Source of the DNA: Solirubrobacteraceae bacterium
GTDB lineage: Bacteria; Actinomycetota; Thermoleophilia; Solirubrobacterales; Solirubrobacteraceae
DNA length: 64,000 nucleotides
Reading direction: 5' to 3'
Assembly: GCA_030447505.1 (NCBI GenBank)
Contig: JAUJOT010000002.1
Coordinates: 1 to 64,000, forward strand
The notes beneath the pieces were generated by a model. It was not told the DNA's origin. It searched no databases and saw nothing but the letters and a program-made list of their open reading frames with translations. The position numbers and the translations under genes were made by a program. Below are positions 25,246 to 34,334 of this stretch, in pieces. Every line of letters starts with the position of its first letter. Position 1 is the first letter of the stretch.

Positions 25246-25570
25246 GTCAGTCTCAGCCATATCTCCGCCGGGAGCTCGGCTGTTGCGTCCGACGTATCGT
25301 TCGACTCGCGGTCTGCCGTCTAGCCGCTGTCGCGCAGGCCGCGCAGGCAGGTCGCGTCGGACACTGCGACGCCGTCGTGGCGACACAGCCACGCGACTTG
25401 CGGTGCCACCACAGTTGGCCGTTTTGCCGCCGTTACTCAGACGACCCCTCCAGCGGCGAACCCGGTGATCAGGGGCTCAGCGCCCTACTTGGCACTTGGT
25501 GCCACGCGGCACCCGGGAGAGGGAGAAACCAAGAGGTTCCCTCTCCAACCGGCCTCGGCGAGTCGGTTTC
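25246..25570. other. Intergenic region right of the transposon
   Basis: About 325 bp with no supportable gene and no clear hairpin or tRNA; it follows the transposon and precedes the 3' end of the MMPL gene on the opposite strand. It is the pre-insertion continuation of the sequence that ends at 15435. Confidence 0.5.
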
Positions 25571-27718
25571 CTACGCGGGCTGCGGGATGGGTTCGGGGGC
25601 TGCCTGGGAGTGCGCGTCGGACGGTTCGACGCGTAGGATCCTCGCGGCCCGGTTGGGGAGCCACCAGTTCCAGCGGCCGAGGAGGGCGACGGCCGCCGGG
25701 GCGAGGATGCCACGGATGATCGTTGCGTCGATCAGGATGCCGCCGCCGAGCGCGGTGGCGAAGATCTTGGCTTCGGTGCCGGGGCTGTTGCTGAATGCGA
25801 CGAACGCCAGGCCCAGGATCAGTGCTGCGCTCGTCACGAGTCGGCCGGTGCGGCCGATGCCCTCGATGACGGCGGCCTCGGTCGAGCGGGTGCGGTCGTA
25901 TGCCTCGCGCATGCGGCTGATGATGAAGACCTGGTAGTCCATCGAGATGCCGAACAGGAAGGCGAAGATGACGATCGGCATCTCGACGTTGATTGCCTGT
26001 GTCGCCTCGATGCCCCAGATCGCCCCGGACCCGAAGCCCTTCTGGAAGACGAGCACGATCAGGCCCCAGGCGGCGGCGACGGACAGCAGGTTCAGCAGGA
26101 CGGCTTTGAGTGGGAGGATCAGCGAGCGGAATGCGCGCGCGAGCAGCAGGAAGGTGAGGATCGAGATGAGCGCGAGCAAGAGCGGGAAGTTGCCGTAGAC
26201 AGCGTCGAGGAAGTCGGCGGTCTGCGCGGCCTGGCCACCGATCGTCACGCCGGCGGGCAGGGAGGTGGCATGGATGCGGTCGAGTGTCGCTCGGCCGGCC
26301 GGGGAGTTGCCGTCTTCCGTTGGGATGACGGTGATGAGCGCCTTCGTGCCGCGTCGCCAGTCCGGGGGCGCTGTCGCGCTGCGGACACCCTCGATGCCGG
26401 CGAGCGTCCTCGCGACGGTGTCGGCGTCGCCTGAGCGCACGAGCGCGTCAAATGGGGAGAGCGGACCTGTGCCGATGCCGGAGTCCTGCAGGTTCTCAAG
26501 GCCGGCGCGTGCGGGCCCGGCTTGCGCGAGTGAGTCTGCGCGCGGGTTGCCGAGCTGCATCGAGAAGGCGGCGACCACAAGGACGCCCAGTACGGTGGCG
26601 GACGCCGCGGCGGCGGTCCGGCGGTGGCGTACGACAAGGCGCGCCCAGGCCGACCAACCGCGGCTAGGCCGGGCGTCGCGCCGGTTGCGAGGCCAATCGA
26701 TCTTTGGCCCGATCGTCGCCAGGACGACCGGCAGCAGCGTCGTAGCGACGGCGACGCTGACGAGTGCGATCAGCAGGCCCGCGATGCCGATGCTGCGCAA
26801 GAATGGCACCGGCAGGGCGACGAGCGCGAGCAGCGAGATCGCCACGGTCGTGCCGCTGAAGACGACGGCGGAGCCGGCGCGGCGCATGGCGTTCCGTACC
26901 GCCGCCTCGTTGGAGACGTTCGGCTGCTGAAGTTCCTCGCGCCAGCGGACGACCACGAGCAGTGCGTAGTCGATCGCGATGCCCAGCCCGATCAGCGCAA
27001 CGAGGTACTGGACGATCACCGAGACGTCGGTGATGCTCGCGAGCGGCCAGACCAGCAGGAAGGTCGTTGGGATCGCGACCAGTGCCATCAACAGCGGCAC
27101 GAACGCCATGAACGAGCGGAACACGAAGACGAGGACCAAGAGCGCGCCCAGCGCCCCCACCAGAGTCCCCAGCAGCACGCCGGTGCCGCCCTCGCTCCTG
27201 CCGGCCGAGGCGCGCAGCGCGTCCAGCCCCGTCACCTGCACGGGCGAACCGCCGACCGTGACGCCGGTCAGCGCCGCCTGCGCCAGGCGCGCCTCGACCT
27301 GCCCGGGATCGACTCCGCCCTTGGCCGGGATGTACACCAAAGCGAAGGTGGTGCGACCGTCATCCGAGACGAACGCCTGGTCACGCGTTGAGGCATAGGA
27401 GGCCGCACTCGCCTTCGGCAGCGCTGTCAGGACCCTCGCAAGAGCAGCGTCGAGCTGCTCCGCGATGCCGGGGGAGTCGACGGTCTTGCCCTTCGCGAGC
27501 GTCACGACGGGCACGATCGGCGCGACATTGCCACCGTTGCCGTAGATCTCGGCGAGCTTCCGATTTGTCTCAAAGCCCTCGCGGCCCGGCACGTTGAACT
27601 CCTGCGACAGGGCGTTGCCCGCCGGCTGAATCGCAGCAAACGCGGCGATCGTGACGATCAGCCAGAAACCGAGAACCAGCCGTTTGTGATCAAGCACGAA
27701 ACGCGTGAGAACGGTCAT
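25571..27718 (-). CDS. MMPL-family RND transporter
   Basis: A 715-aa membrane protein with two MMPL halves. TM1 is near residues 14-32 (VLGFWLIVTIAAFAAIQPAG). An extracytoplasmic domain follows, then TM2-6 around 180-330, including LIGLGIAIDYALLVVVRWRE. The second half (about 370-690) has the matching pattern and the motif FLFGISMDYQVFIISRMREA near 590-610. The paired Asp-Tyr motifs (AIDYALL, SMDYQVF) are the proton-relay signature of MMPL proteins. Members export lipids or drugs; the substrate is unknown. It stands alone with about 600 bp of non-coding DNA upstream. Confidence 0.92.
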   Translation of the reverse strand: MTVLTRFVLDHKRLVLGFWLIVTIAAFAAIQPAGNALSQEFNVPGREGFETNRKLAEIYGNGGNVAPIVPVVTLAKGKTVDSPGIAEQLDAALARVLTALPKASAASYASTRDQAFVSDDGRTTFALVYIPAKGGVDPGQVEARLAQAALTGVTVGGSPVQVTGLDALRASAGRSEGGTGVLLGTLVGALGALLVLVFVFRSFMAFVPLLMALVAIPTTFLLVWPLASITDVSVIVQYLVALIGLGIAIDYALLVVVRWREELQQPNVSNEAAVRNAMRRAGSAVVFSGTTVAISLLALVALPVPFLRSIGIAGLLIALVSVAVATTLLPVVLATIGPKIDWPRNRRDARPSRGWSAWARLVVRHRRTAAAASATVLGVLVVAAFSMQLGNPRADSLAQAGPARAGLENLQDSGIGTGPLSPFDALVRSGDADTVARTLAGIEGVRSATAPPDWRRGTKALITVIPTEDGNSPAGRATLDRIHATSLPAGVTIGGQAAQTADFLDAVYGNFPLLLALISILTFLLLARAFRSLILPLKAVLLNLLSVAAAWGLIVLVFQKGFGSGAIWGIEATQAINVEMPIVIFAFLFGISMDYQVFIISRMREAYDRTRSTEAAVIEGIGRTGRLVTSAALILGLAFVAFSNSPGTEAKIFATALGGGILIDATIIRGILAPAAVALLGRWNWWLPNRAARILRVEPSDAHSQAAPEPIPQPA

Positions 27719-28332
27719 GACGTCTCCTCTGGAAGATTCGTATCGCTGCCTCGGCCAGGGCTGTTCGGCGCGCGGAGGCCCTGCGGAGCGATGCTCGTCA
27801 TATGCTGCTCCTTGGATCGATCGCTAGACGAGCTGACGCGAGGACTATCTCGCGGCGATCCACTGCCGGCGAGGGGGGCTACCATGCGCGTCGAGGTACG
27901 GCCTGCCCCCCGAACAGCGAGCGTCCGGCCGCGATCGCACGGCGCCGCATGGTGTCATCGGGGGAGCACCGCAGCAATCCCTTGGGACCAACGCGTCGTT
28001 GACCGCAAGGCGGTCCGCGACCGGGACGGCTCCAGCATCTGCGCTGGAGCTCGTGGCGCCAGTCGTCGCCGTCCCGTTTGACCCGTCCGAATTGAAATCC
28101 CGGACAGGGGCCTCCTAGGGCGCGCCGTTCCGCAAGCACGCGCCGATGCTTGGCCGGCGGTCGCGACAACCACCAAGCGTTCGATTTCGCGCGGATGATG
28201 GCGCTACCCCGACTAACGGGACGGCGACTAACGGTTAGCGTTGCCTGACGCAGACTTGTGGTCGGAACCCCACCTCGACGAGCTCGATCGCCGGCGTTCT
28301 CGCCGTGCGCCGAGCCGCGTGCTGGCTACGCG
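27719..28332. other. Intergenic region upstream of the MMPL gene
   Basis: About 610 bp with only short frames that lack family resemblance. The MMPL promoter must lie here. Near the far end a direct repeat GACTAACGG occurs at 28211-28219 and 28226-28234, and the second copy runs into the palindrome CTAACGGTTAG (28228-28238), a possible repressor site. Confidence 0.45.
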
Positions 28333-29304
28333 TCAAGCGGCGCTCAGCCGCGCGAGCGTCGCCTCGAGCTGCTGCTCGTCGACGGAGCCCGGCAGGCCGA
28401 TCACGACGAGCTGCGAGGCCGGCGCGTCGTCGCCCCACGGCCGGTCGGCCTGAATGCTGAAGCGCCGGCCGACCATCTGCAGGACATAGCGGTTGGATCG
28501 ATCCTCGCGCAGGTGCAGCAGGCCCTTCGCGCGCACGATCCCGTCCGGCAGCGCCTTCAGCGCCTCGACGAGGCCGGCGCCGCTGAGCGCCTGCTGCCCG
28601 CTCCAGCTCCAGGTCTCGAAGGCCGGGTGGCGGTCGTCGTCGTGCGCGTCGTGATCGTGCTCGTCGTGGCCCGAGCGCGCCGGCCGGTCGGCGAGCGCCT
28701 GCACTCCGAGCACGACGTCGACCGCAACCGCGCCGAACGCGGTCTGCACGATCGCCGTCGACGGCCCCGCGACCTCGCGCAGCCAGGCGCGCGTGTCGGC
28801 GACCTGCTCGGGCTCGACGAGGTCGGTCTTGTTGAGCACGAGCAGGTCGGCGGCGCGCAGCTGGCCCATGATCTGGTGCCCGGTCAGCTCGTCGGCGGCG
28901 CGCTCGCGCACGGTCTCGGCGTCGACGACCACGACGGCCGCGTCCTTGCGGTAGCCGGGCAGGTCGCCGAGCACGGCGATCGCGCCAGGATCGGCCACGC
29001 CGCTGGCCTCGACGACGACGTGCTGCGGCGGGTCGCGACGGTCGCGCAGCAGCGCGAGCTCGCCGATGAAGTCCCCAGCGACGCCGCAGCAGATGCAGCC
29101 GTTCTTCAGGCTCACCAGCTCGCCCTCGCGCGACTGCACGAGCTCGGCGTCGATGTTGATCGCGCCGAAGTCGTTGACGAGCACGGCCAGGCGACGGCCG
29201 CCGGCGTCGCGCAGCAGCCCGTTGAGCAGCGTCGTCTTGCCGGCGCCGAGAAACCCGCCGATGACGGTCAGCTGGATCGGCTCGCGCGGCGCTGCTGTCC
29301 CCAT
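28333..29304 (-). CDS. CobW/ZNG-family metal-chaperone GTPase
   Basis: A 323-aa G3E GTPase. Residues 1-185 are the GTPase domain: P-loop GGFLGAGKTTLLNGLL at about 16-31, the metal-binding GCICCG (CxCC) near 69-74, a Walker-B-type VVVEASGVADPGAI, and the guanine-specificity NKTD near 158. A His/Asp-rich linker (HDEHDHDAHDDDRH, about 212-225) probably binds zinc. The CobW C-terminal domain follows (YVLQMVGRRFSIQADRPWGD). It probably delivers a divalent metal, zinc being most likely, to client enzymes. The next gene, a methyltransferase, is on the same strand 10 bp beyond its start in the upstream direction, so the two may form an operon. Confidence 0.9.
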   Translation of the reverse strand: MGTAAPREPIQLTVIGGFLGAGKTTLLNGLLRDAGGRRLAVLVNDFGAINIDAELVQSREGELVSLKNGCICCGVAGDFIGELALLRDRRDPPQHVVVEASGVADPGAIAVLGDLPGYRKDAAVVVVDAETVRERAADELTGHQIMGQLRAADLLVLNKTDLVEPEQVADTRAWLREVAGPSTAIVQTAFGAVAVDVVLGVQALADRPARSGHDEHDHDAHDDDRHPAFETWSWSGQQALSGAGLVEALKALPDGIVRAKGLLHLREDRSNRYVLQMVGRRFSIQADRPWGDDAPASQLVVIGLPGSVDEQQLEATLARLSAA

Positions 29305-29314
29305 GGCGGGCAGG

Positions 29315-29899
29315 CTAACGCTCGTCAGCCGGACGTCGCGCGACGACGCTTCCGACCCCGCGCTCGCCGCCCGCGCGCTCGGCGACGCCCTCGAAGCAGT
29401 CGATCAGCTCGAGCTCGCCGAACGCGCGCAGCAGCTCGCCGTCCTCGAGCAGGTACGCGCGGTTGAAGCTGCGCCCGAGCTGCGCCAAGTGCGCCTGTCC
29501 GAGCGTCTCGTAGAACAGTAGGCCCCCGGGGGCGAGCGCGTCCTGCAGCGGGCCGAACAGGTCGCGCTGCAGGAAGTTCATCGTGACGATCACGTCGTAC
29601 GGACCCACCGGCAGCGGCTCGCGCTCGAGGTCGACGACGCGCGGCGCGATCGCAAGGGCACGCTCCCGCGCCGCCGACCGCAACGCGTCGATCGCCAGAT
29701 CGGAGGCGTCGATCGCGTCGACCTCGTAGCCGCGCCGCGCGAGGTACAGGGCGTTGCGGCCGTCGCCGCAGGCGACGTCGAGCGCTCGGCCGCCGCCGTC
29801 GAGCAGGTCGCCGTGCTCGACGAGCCACTCGGCCGGGGCGTCGGGAAACGGCTCGAAGTCCTGCGAATAGCGCTCGTTCCAGCGCCTGCCTGCACTCAT
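29315..29899 (-). CDS. Class I SAM-dependent methyltransferase (TehB-like)
   Basis: A 194-aa protein from ATG 29899 (MSAGRRWNERYSQ). SAM-binding motif I is ALDVACGDGRNALYLARRGY near residues 40-58, the acidic end of beta2 is VDAIDASDLAIDAL, and motif IV is YDVIVTMNFLQRDLF. A C-terminal GGLLFYETLGQAHL matches TehB/UbiE-type small-molecule methyltransferases. It lies 10 bp upstream of cobW and may be co-transcribed. Substrate unknown; tellurite resistance is one family role. Confidence 0.85.
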   Translation of the reverse strand: MSAGRRWNERYSQDFEPFPDAPAEWLVEHGDLLDGGGRALDVACGDGRNALYLARRGYEVDAIDASDLAIDALRSAARERALAIAPRVVDLEREPLPVGPYDVIVTMNFLQRDLFGPLQDALAPGGLLFYETLGQAHLAQLGRSFNRAYLLEDGELLRAFGELELIDCFEGVAERAGGERGVGSVVARRPADER

Positions 29900-29984
29900 C
29901 CACCCACCGTAACGGCTCATGAGGCGCGGACCTGCGGGGTACGGCAGTCAGAGCGCAGGGAACTCGACGAGGAGGAGACGCACG

Positions 29985-30359
29985 ATGGGAGAGCAGGATC
30001 CCAGGACATACCGAGGCGGCGTTCACGAGGCCGGCGACGCGAAGGGCGGAATCGCCGACGATGGAATCGTGCCCCGCGACATGATCGACGAGCCCGGAGC
30101 GCCGCCGCCCGAGCGGGCCGACGACGAGCAGGCGCTGCCCGACAGCTCATTGGGCAAGGTCACCGATCGCAGCGATCCGAGCGAGGACAACATCGACCGC
30201 TCCGGCGGCGACGAGGCCGACGCGACGAGCCACGGCGGGACCGGCGCCGACGCCGCGGAGCTCAAGGAGCAGATGCAGGAGGGCGAACCCGCGCCGTGGC
30301 CCCAGGCCGCCAACGTCGCGCGTGAGAACACCGACGAGGACGAGACCGCGACGGCCTAG
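29985..30359 (+). CDS. Acidic hydrophilic protein of unknown function
   Basis: A 124-aa protein from ATG 29985 with GAGGAGGAG 8-16 nt upstream. The sequence is rich in Asp, Glu, Gly and Ala with almost no hydrophobic core (RTYRGGVHEAGDAKGGIADD, DPSEDNIDRSGGDEADATSH), so it is probably disordered. GGGTAC at 29937-29942 upstream may be a stress-type -10 box, as for csbD. No family recognised. Confidence 0.65.
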   Translation: MGEQDPRTYRGGVHEAGDAKGGIADDGIVPRDMIDEPGAPPPERADDEQALPDSSLGKVTDRSDPSEDNIDRSGGDEADATSHGGTGADAAELKEQMQEGEPAPWPQAANVARENTDEDETATA

Positions 30360-30370
30360 CGGGATAGCCC

Positions 30371-31024
30371 CTAGTTCAGGCGCGCGCGGAGTCCTCGCAG
30401 CTCGGTCGCCAGCGCCTCTGCAAGACGACGCTCGAGCGGAAGCTCGAGCCGCAACTCGGCCGCGCGGATCGCGCGGCCGAGGTCGTTGCGGCGCGTGTAC
30501 GAGCCGACGAGGTTGTTGAGCATCCGCAGTGCGGTCTCGTGCGCGCCCCACGGCCGGATCTCGGGACTGGCCGCGGTCGTCGCGGCCTCGATCCGCACGC
30601 CGCCCGCGAACGGATCGAGCAGCACCGGGGGCGCGGCGCCGCGCGCAAACTGGCCGACGACGTAGTGGCCCGGCAAGCCGACGCCGTCGAGCGCGATGCC
30701 GGCGCGCCGCGCCGTCTCGACGTACACGACCGACAGCGCGATCGGCAGCCCGCGGCCGCGCTCGAGCACGAGGTCGAGCATCGAGTTGTCCGGATGGTCG
30801 TAGTCGTCGGCCGCACCGGCGAACCCGTGCCGGACGCCGAGGACCTCGCCGAGCGCGTCGAGCTCGTGCATCGAAGCGGCGGCAGCGGCGACGTCGGCGC
30901 CAAGCTCGTCGAGGCGCGCGAGCGCGCCGCTCTCGTCCACCTCACGGAACTCGGCAGCGAGCGCGAGCGCGAGCGCGCCGAGCCCCGCGGTGGCGTCTGC
31001 GGCGAGGTCGGCGAAGCCTGGCAT
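30371..31024 (-). CDS. SirB1-like transglutaminase-fold protein
   Basis: About 217 aa from ATG 31024 (MPGFADLAADATAG); earlier starts would run into the divergent gene at 31059. The core is NSMLDLVLERGRGLPIALSV followed by YVETARRAGIALDGVGLPGH and LLDPFAGGVRIE, which is the SirB1/transglutaminase-like pattern. A C-terminal TPR-like helical pair follows (LRMLNNLVGSYTRRNDLGRA IRAAELRLEL). The classical catalytic Cys is not at the expected place, so enzymatic activity is doubtful. Function unknown. Confidence 0.8.
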   Translation of the reverse strand: MPGFADLAADATAGLGALALALAAEFREVDESGALARLDELGADVAAAAASMHELDALGEVLGVRHGFAGAADDYDHPDNSMLDLVLERGRGLPIALSVVYVETARRAGIALDGVGLPGHYVVGQFARGAAPPVLLDPFAGGVRIEAATTAASPEIRPWGAHETALRMLNNLVGSYTRRNDLGRAIRAAELRLELPLERRLAEALATELRGLRARLN

Positions 31025-31058
31025 CTGCCCATTGTCGCCGCTTGCGATCATCTGAGCC

Positions 31059-31457
31059 ATGCCACGACTGAGCATCGACGAGGCCGACGGCCTGACCGTC
31101 GCCGACATCACGCACGTCCGCTTCACGGCGCTGGCGTCGAGCGCGACCGTGGGCGACGTGCGCGCCTGGTTTGAGGAGAGCGCGAGCCGCCGCCTGGCGT
31201 TCGTCGCCGACGGCGAGCGCTATCTCGGCTCCCTCACCCCGGAGGACGTGGCCGACGCCGCCGACGCCGGCCGGCCCGCGGTCGAGGTCGCGCACGACGG
31301 CCCGACCGTCTCCCCCGACGCGCCCGCGACGATCGGGCGCGATCTTGCGCTGCTGACCGACGCGCGCCGGGTGCCCGTCGTCGATGCCGACGGACGCCTG
31401 CTCGGCGTCGTCGCCGTCACCGGCGACCTGCAGTCCTTCTGCGGGACCGGCAGCTAG
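31059..31457 (+). CDS. CBS-domain protein
   Basis: A 132-aa protein with two CBS motifs: residues about 15-60 (TALASSATVGDVRAWFEESA, YLGSLTPEDVADA) and 75-125 (TVSPDAPATIGRDLALLTDA, RRVPVVDADGRLLGVVAVTG). It probably senses adenine nucleotides. The stop codon TAG uses the TA that an IS630-family element took as target; the original sequence after that TA also begins with G, so the protein ending is unchanged by the insertion. Confidence 0.85.
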   Translation: MPRLSIDEADGLTVADITHVRFTALASSATVGDVRAWFEESASRRLAFVADGERYLGSLTPEDVADAADAGRPAVEVAHDGPTVSPDAPATIGRDLALLTDARRVPVVDADGRLLGVVAVTGDLQSFCGTGS

Positions 31458-32698
31458 TGGACCCATCCGCAAGTTCGTCGGGTTATGTAAAGGAGGATGC
31501 GGGCCCGGTGTCGAACGTGAGATCGTGGCCCGGACCAGCCGCTACCCGATCGAGCTTGGCGAGGCGGATCGTGATGAGCTTGCGCGGCGCGCGGGGACGC
31601 CGACGCTCGCGTATCGCGATGTTCAGCGCGCGCGGATGATCTTGTACGCAGCCGAGGGTCTGGCCGACAAGGAGATCGCGGTGCGCTGCGATTGTCATCC
31701 GGATGTCGTCAGCAAGTGGCGACGAAGATTCTGTGAGCAGGGCATCGAGGGGCTGACCGACAAACCACGCGCGGGCCGCCCGCGCCGTTTTCCCCCGCAG
31801 CAGGTCGCCGACGTCGTCGCCGTCGCGTGCGAGCTGCCGGTCAAGCACGACCGGCCGCTGGGACGCTTCTCGCGCACTGAGCTGCATCGCCTCGTCATCG
31901 AGCAGGGCGTCACCGAGGCATCGGCGACGACGATCTGGCGCTGGCTGCATGACCGCTCTTAAAGCCGTGGCAGCAGCGCTCGTGGATCTTTCCGCGCGAC
32001 CCCAACTTCCAGCCGAAGGCGGGCCGCGTCCTGGATCTGTACGCGCGCCGCTTCGAAGGCCGGCTGCTGCATCCCGGCGAGTACGTCATCTGCGCCGACG
32101 AGAAGTCTCAGCTGCAAGCGCTCGCACGCCGCCACGAGACGGTTGCACCAACGCCCGAGCACCCCGCGCTGGTTGAGTTCGAGTACAAGCGCGGCGGCAC
32201 ACTGGCCTACCTCGCCGCGTGGGACGTCCATCACGCCAGACTCTTCGGGCGCTGCGAGGCGAAGACGGGGATCGAACCGTTCAGACGGCTCGTCGAGCAG
32301 GTCATGAGCAGCGAGCCCTACAAGTCGGCCAAGACCGTGTTCTGGATCGTCGACAACGGCTCAAGCCATTCCGGCAAGACCTCGATCGCCCGCATGCAGG
32401 ACACCTACGCCAACGCACGCCTGATCCACCTGCCGGTCCATGCCTCGTGGCTGAACCAGATCGAGATCTACTTCTCGATCCTGCAACACCGCAAGGCGCT
32501 GACACCCAACGACTTCGCAGACCTCGACGCGCTTGCCGCGCGCATCACGGCCTTCGAGGAGCACTACCGCCAGATCGCCAAGCCCTTCGATTGGACCTTC
32601 ACCCGCGCCAAGCTCGACGACCTCCTGGCCCGCCTCGCCGACCGCGAGCCGCACCTCAAGCTCGCGGCCTAACCCAACGAACTAACGGACACGTCCAC
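31457..32698 (+). mobile_element. IS630-family insertion sequence, 1242 bp
   Basis: Flanked by TA at 31455-31456 and 32699-32700, the target used by IS630/mariner elements. The ends are 29-bp inverted repeats matching at 23 positions: left begins GTGGACCCATCCGCAAGTTC, right (reverse complement) GTGGACGTGTCCGTTAGTTC, and both end GGGTTA. It carries one transposase, frameshifted. It sits between the convergent CBS and TPR genes and harms neither. Confidence 0.9.
31525..32672 (+). pseudogene. IS630-family transposase, frameshifted
   Basis: Start GTG at 31525 (MARTSRYPIELGEADRDELA). The N-terminal helix-turn-helix domains run to 31962 (DKEIAVRCDCHPDVVSKWRR, TEASATTIWRWLHD), where a stop interrupts them. 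The DDE domain continues in another frame from about 31955: PWQQRSWIFPRDPNF, CADEKSQLQAL (first Asp), WIVDNGSSHSGK (second Asp) and LPVHASWLNQIEIYFSILQ (third acidic, Glu). One missing base explains the break. No slippery heptamer in the correct phase was seen, so a mutation or sequencing error is more likely than programmed frameshifting. Confidence 0.85.
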
Positions 32699-32719
32699 TA
32701 GTGCGTCAGGACGGGTGTA

Positions 32720-33721
32720 CTAGCCGTTCGCCGTCGGCGCGCTGTTGAGCGTGCGCGTCTTCTTGGCGGCGACGGTCGCCGGGTGGTCCTTGCCGAGCAG
32801 CCGCTCGCTGTCGGCGATCACGCGGTCCTGCAGCTGATTGCCGTCGTCCAGGCGGCCGGAGACGCGATACGACGAGGCCAGCGCGGCGCGCGCCTGCAGC
32901 GTGTCGATGTGATCCTCGCCGTTGATGCGCTCGGTCTCCTCGAGGATCCGCTCCTCGGTCGCGACCGCGTCTTCGATCTGCTCGGCGTTCCAGAGCGCCG
33001 AGGCGAGGTTCGCGAGCGCGTCGAGCGTGTCGGGATCGTCAGGATCGAGCACGCGCTGGCGGTCGGCGACGACCTGGCGCTGGATCTCCACGGCGTCCTC
33101 CTTGCGGCCCGCCGACGAGTAGGAGAAGGCGAGGTTCGCGCGCGCGGTCAGCGTCGCGAGGTGGTCGAGGCCGAGGATCCGCTCGGCGTCCGCGAGCACC
33201 GCCTCCTCGATCGCGATCGCCTCCTCGATGCGTTGCGCGCTCCAGAGGCTCGAGGCCAGGTTCGAGCGGGCCGTCAGCGCCTCGGGGTGCTCGTCGCCAT
33301 GAACGCGGGCGCTGTCCTTGACGAGCTCCTCCTCGAGCTCGATCGCCTCGTCGTGGCGGCCGGCCTGCCACAGCGCCGTCGCGATGTCGGCGCGCGCGTG
33401 CAGCGTGCCGGGATGATCGGGGCCGCGCTGCTCGAGGCTGTTGGCCAGCACGCGGCGCAGCCCGTTGAGATGCTCCTCGGTCTCCGCGTCCTGCTCCGCC
33501 CGGGCCTCGTCTGCGGCCTGCTGGGGGTCCTGCAGGAGCTTGTCCTCGCCGCCGAAGATCGGTTGCGCGACGTCGCCGGAGCCGGCGACCGGAGGCCGTG
33601 CCGCCGCCGCCTCCTCGGGCTCCTCGGCGCCGACTTCGGCGACCGGCCCCGCATCGGCAGGCGTGACCCCGCCGCCCTGCCTGCGAACGACCCTGCTCTT
33701 GGTCTTCTTCCCTCGGCTCAT
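32720..33721 (-). CDS. Tetratricopeptide-repeat protein (TPR_12/kinesin-light-chain-like)
   Basis: A 333-aa soluble protein. Residues 1-95 are a basic then acidic low-complexity tail. Residues about 100-320 hold five 42-residue repeats of the TPR_12 type, each with the pattern HPxTLxARxNLAxxLWxxxRxxEAIxxEExxLxDxxRxLGxDH (for example ARSNLASSLWSAQRIEEAIA and ARANLAFSYSSAGRKEDAVE). Such arrays are protein-interaction scaffolds. Partner unknown. Confidence 0.85.
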   Translation of the reverse strand: MSRGKKTKSRVVRRQGGGVTPADAGPVAEVGAEEPEEAAAARPPVAGSGDVAQPIFGGEDKLLQDPQQAADEARAEQDAETEEHLNGLRRVLANSLEQRGPDHPGTLHARADIATALWQAGRHDEAIELEEELVKDSARVHGDEHPEALTARSNLASSLWSAQRIEEAIAIEEAVLADAERILGLDHLATLTARANLAFSYSSAGRKEDAVEIQRQVVADRQRVLDPDDPDTLDALANLASALWNAEQIEDAVATEERILEETERINGEDHIDTLQARAALASSYRVSGRLDDGNQLQDRVIADSERLLGKDHPATVAAKKTRTLNSAPTANG

Positions 33722-33810
33722 CGCGTCCTCCTCGCCTGCCCGGCTACGAGGACAAATCTAGCGACGAGCAGTCGTACGCCGACCGCTGGGCGCGCCGACG
33801 CTCGCCGCGC

Positions 33811-34248
33811 TCAGACGGCGAGCAGCTGCTCGCGCGCCTCTTCCTCCGCCGCGGCGAACTCGCAGCAGAGGTCCATCAGCGGGCCGGCGAGGGCGCGCAG
33901 GCGGGCGATCCGGTCGCGCTCCTCGGGCGGCTGGTAGCTGTCCGTGTCGCGCTCGGTGACATATGCGCCCGAGATCTGGCACAGCAGCCGGGCCTGCTCG
34001 CGCGTCAGCGTCAGCGTCGCCTCGGGCCCGATCTCGCGCTCGGCGGCAAGCAGGTCGTCGAGCGTCATCAGCGCGCGCAGCTCGAGGACGGCCTCTGCCT
34101 CCTCGATGCCGTGGCGGCCGATCTCCTCGCGCCGCCACGCCAGGGCCTCGCCGAGCGACTCGTTCTCCTCCTGCCCGACGACCGCGTAGCAGACGACGCT
34201 ACGTCCGTCCGGTGCGATGCGATAGCTGCGCTCCATGAATGCCCTCAT
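33811..34248 (-). CDS. Conserved hypothetical protein
   Basis: About 145 aa. Among three possible ATGs I favour 34248 because GGAG lies 8 nt upstream. Segments: MERSYRIAPDGRSVVCYAVV, ALAWRREEIGRHGIEEAEAV, and a helical C-terminus ending LMDLCCEFAAAEEEAREQLL. Acidic and cytosolic. No named family recognised. Confidence 0.65.
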   Translation of the reverse strand: MRAFMERSYRIAPDGRSVVCYAVVGQEENESLGEALAWRREEIGRHGIEEAEAVLELRALMTLDDLLAAEREIGPEATLTLTREQARLLCQISGAYVTERDTDSYQPPEERDRIARLRALAGPLMDLCCEFAAAEEEAREQLLAV

Positions 34249-34334
34249 ACCCATATCTCCATCATCGGCATACGCTGCCCCGATCGTTATGTACGAATGG
34301 CGGGGATCCAGCGGATCTCCTGTGCCACCAGGGC

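Noticed and set aside
31945-31970. Programmed -1 frameshift in the IS630 transposase
   Set aside because: The nearby CTTAAAG is in the wrong phase for the shift needed; a one-base lesion is simpler.
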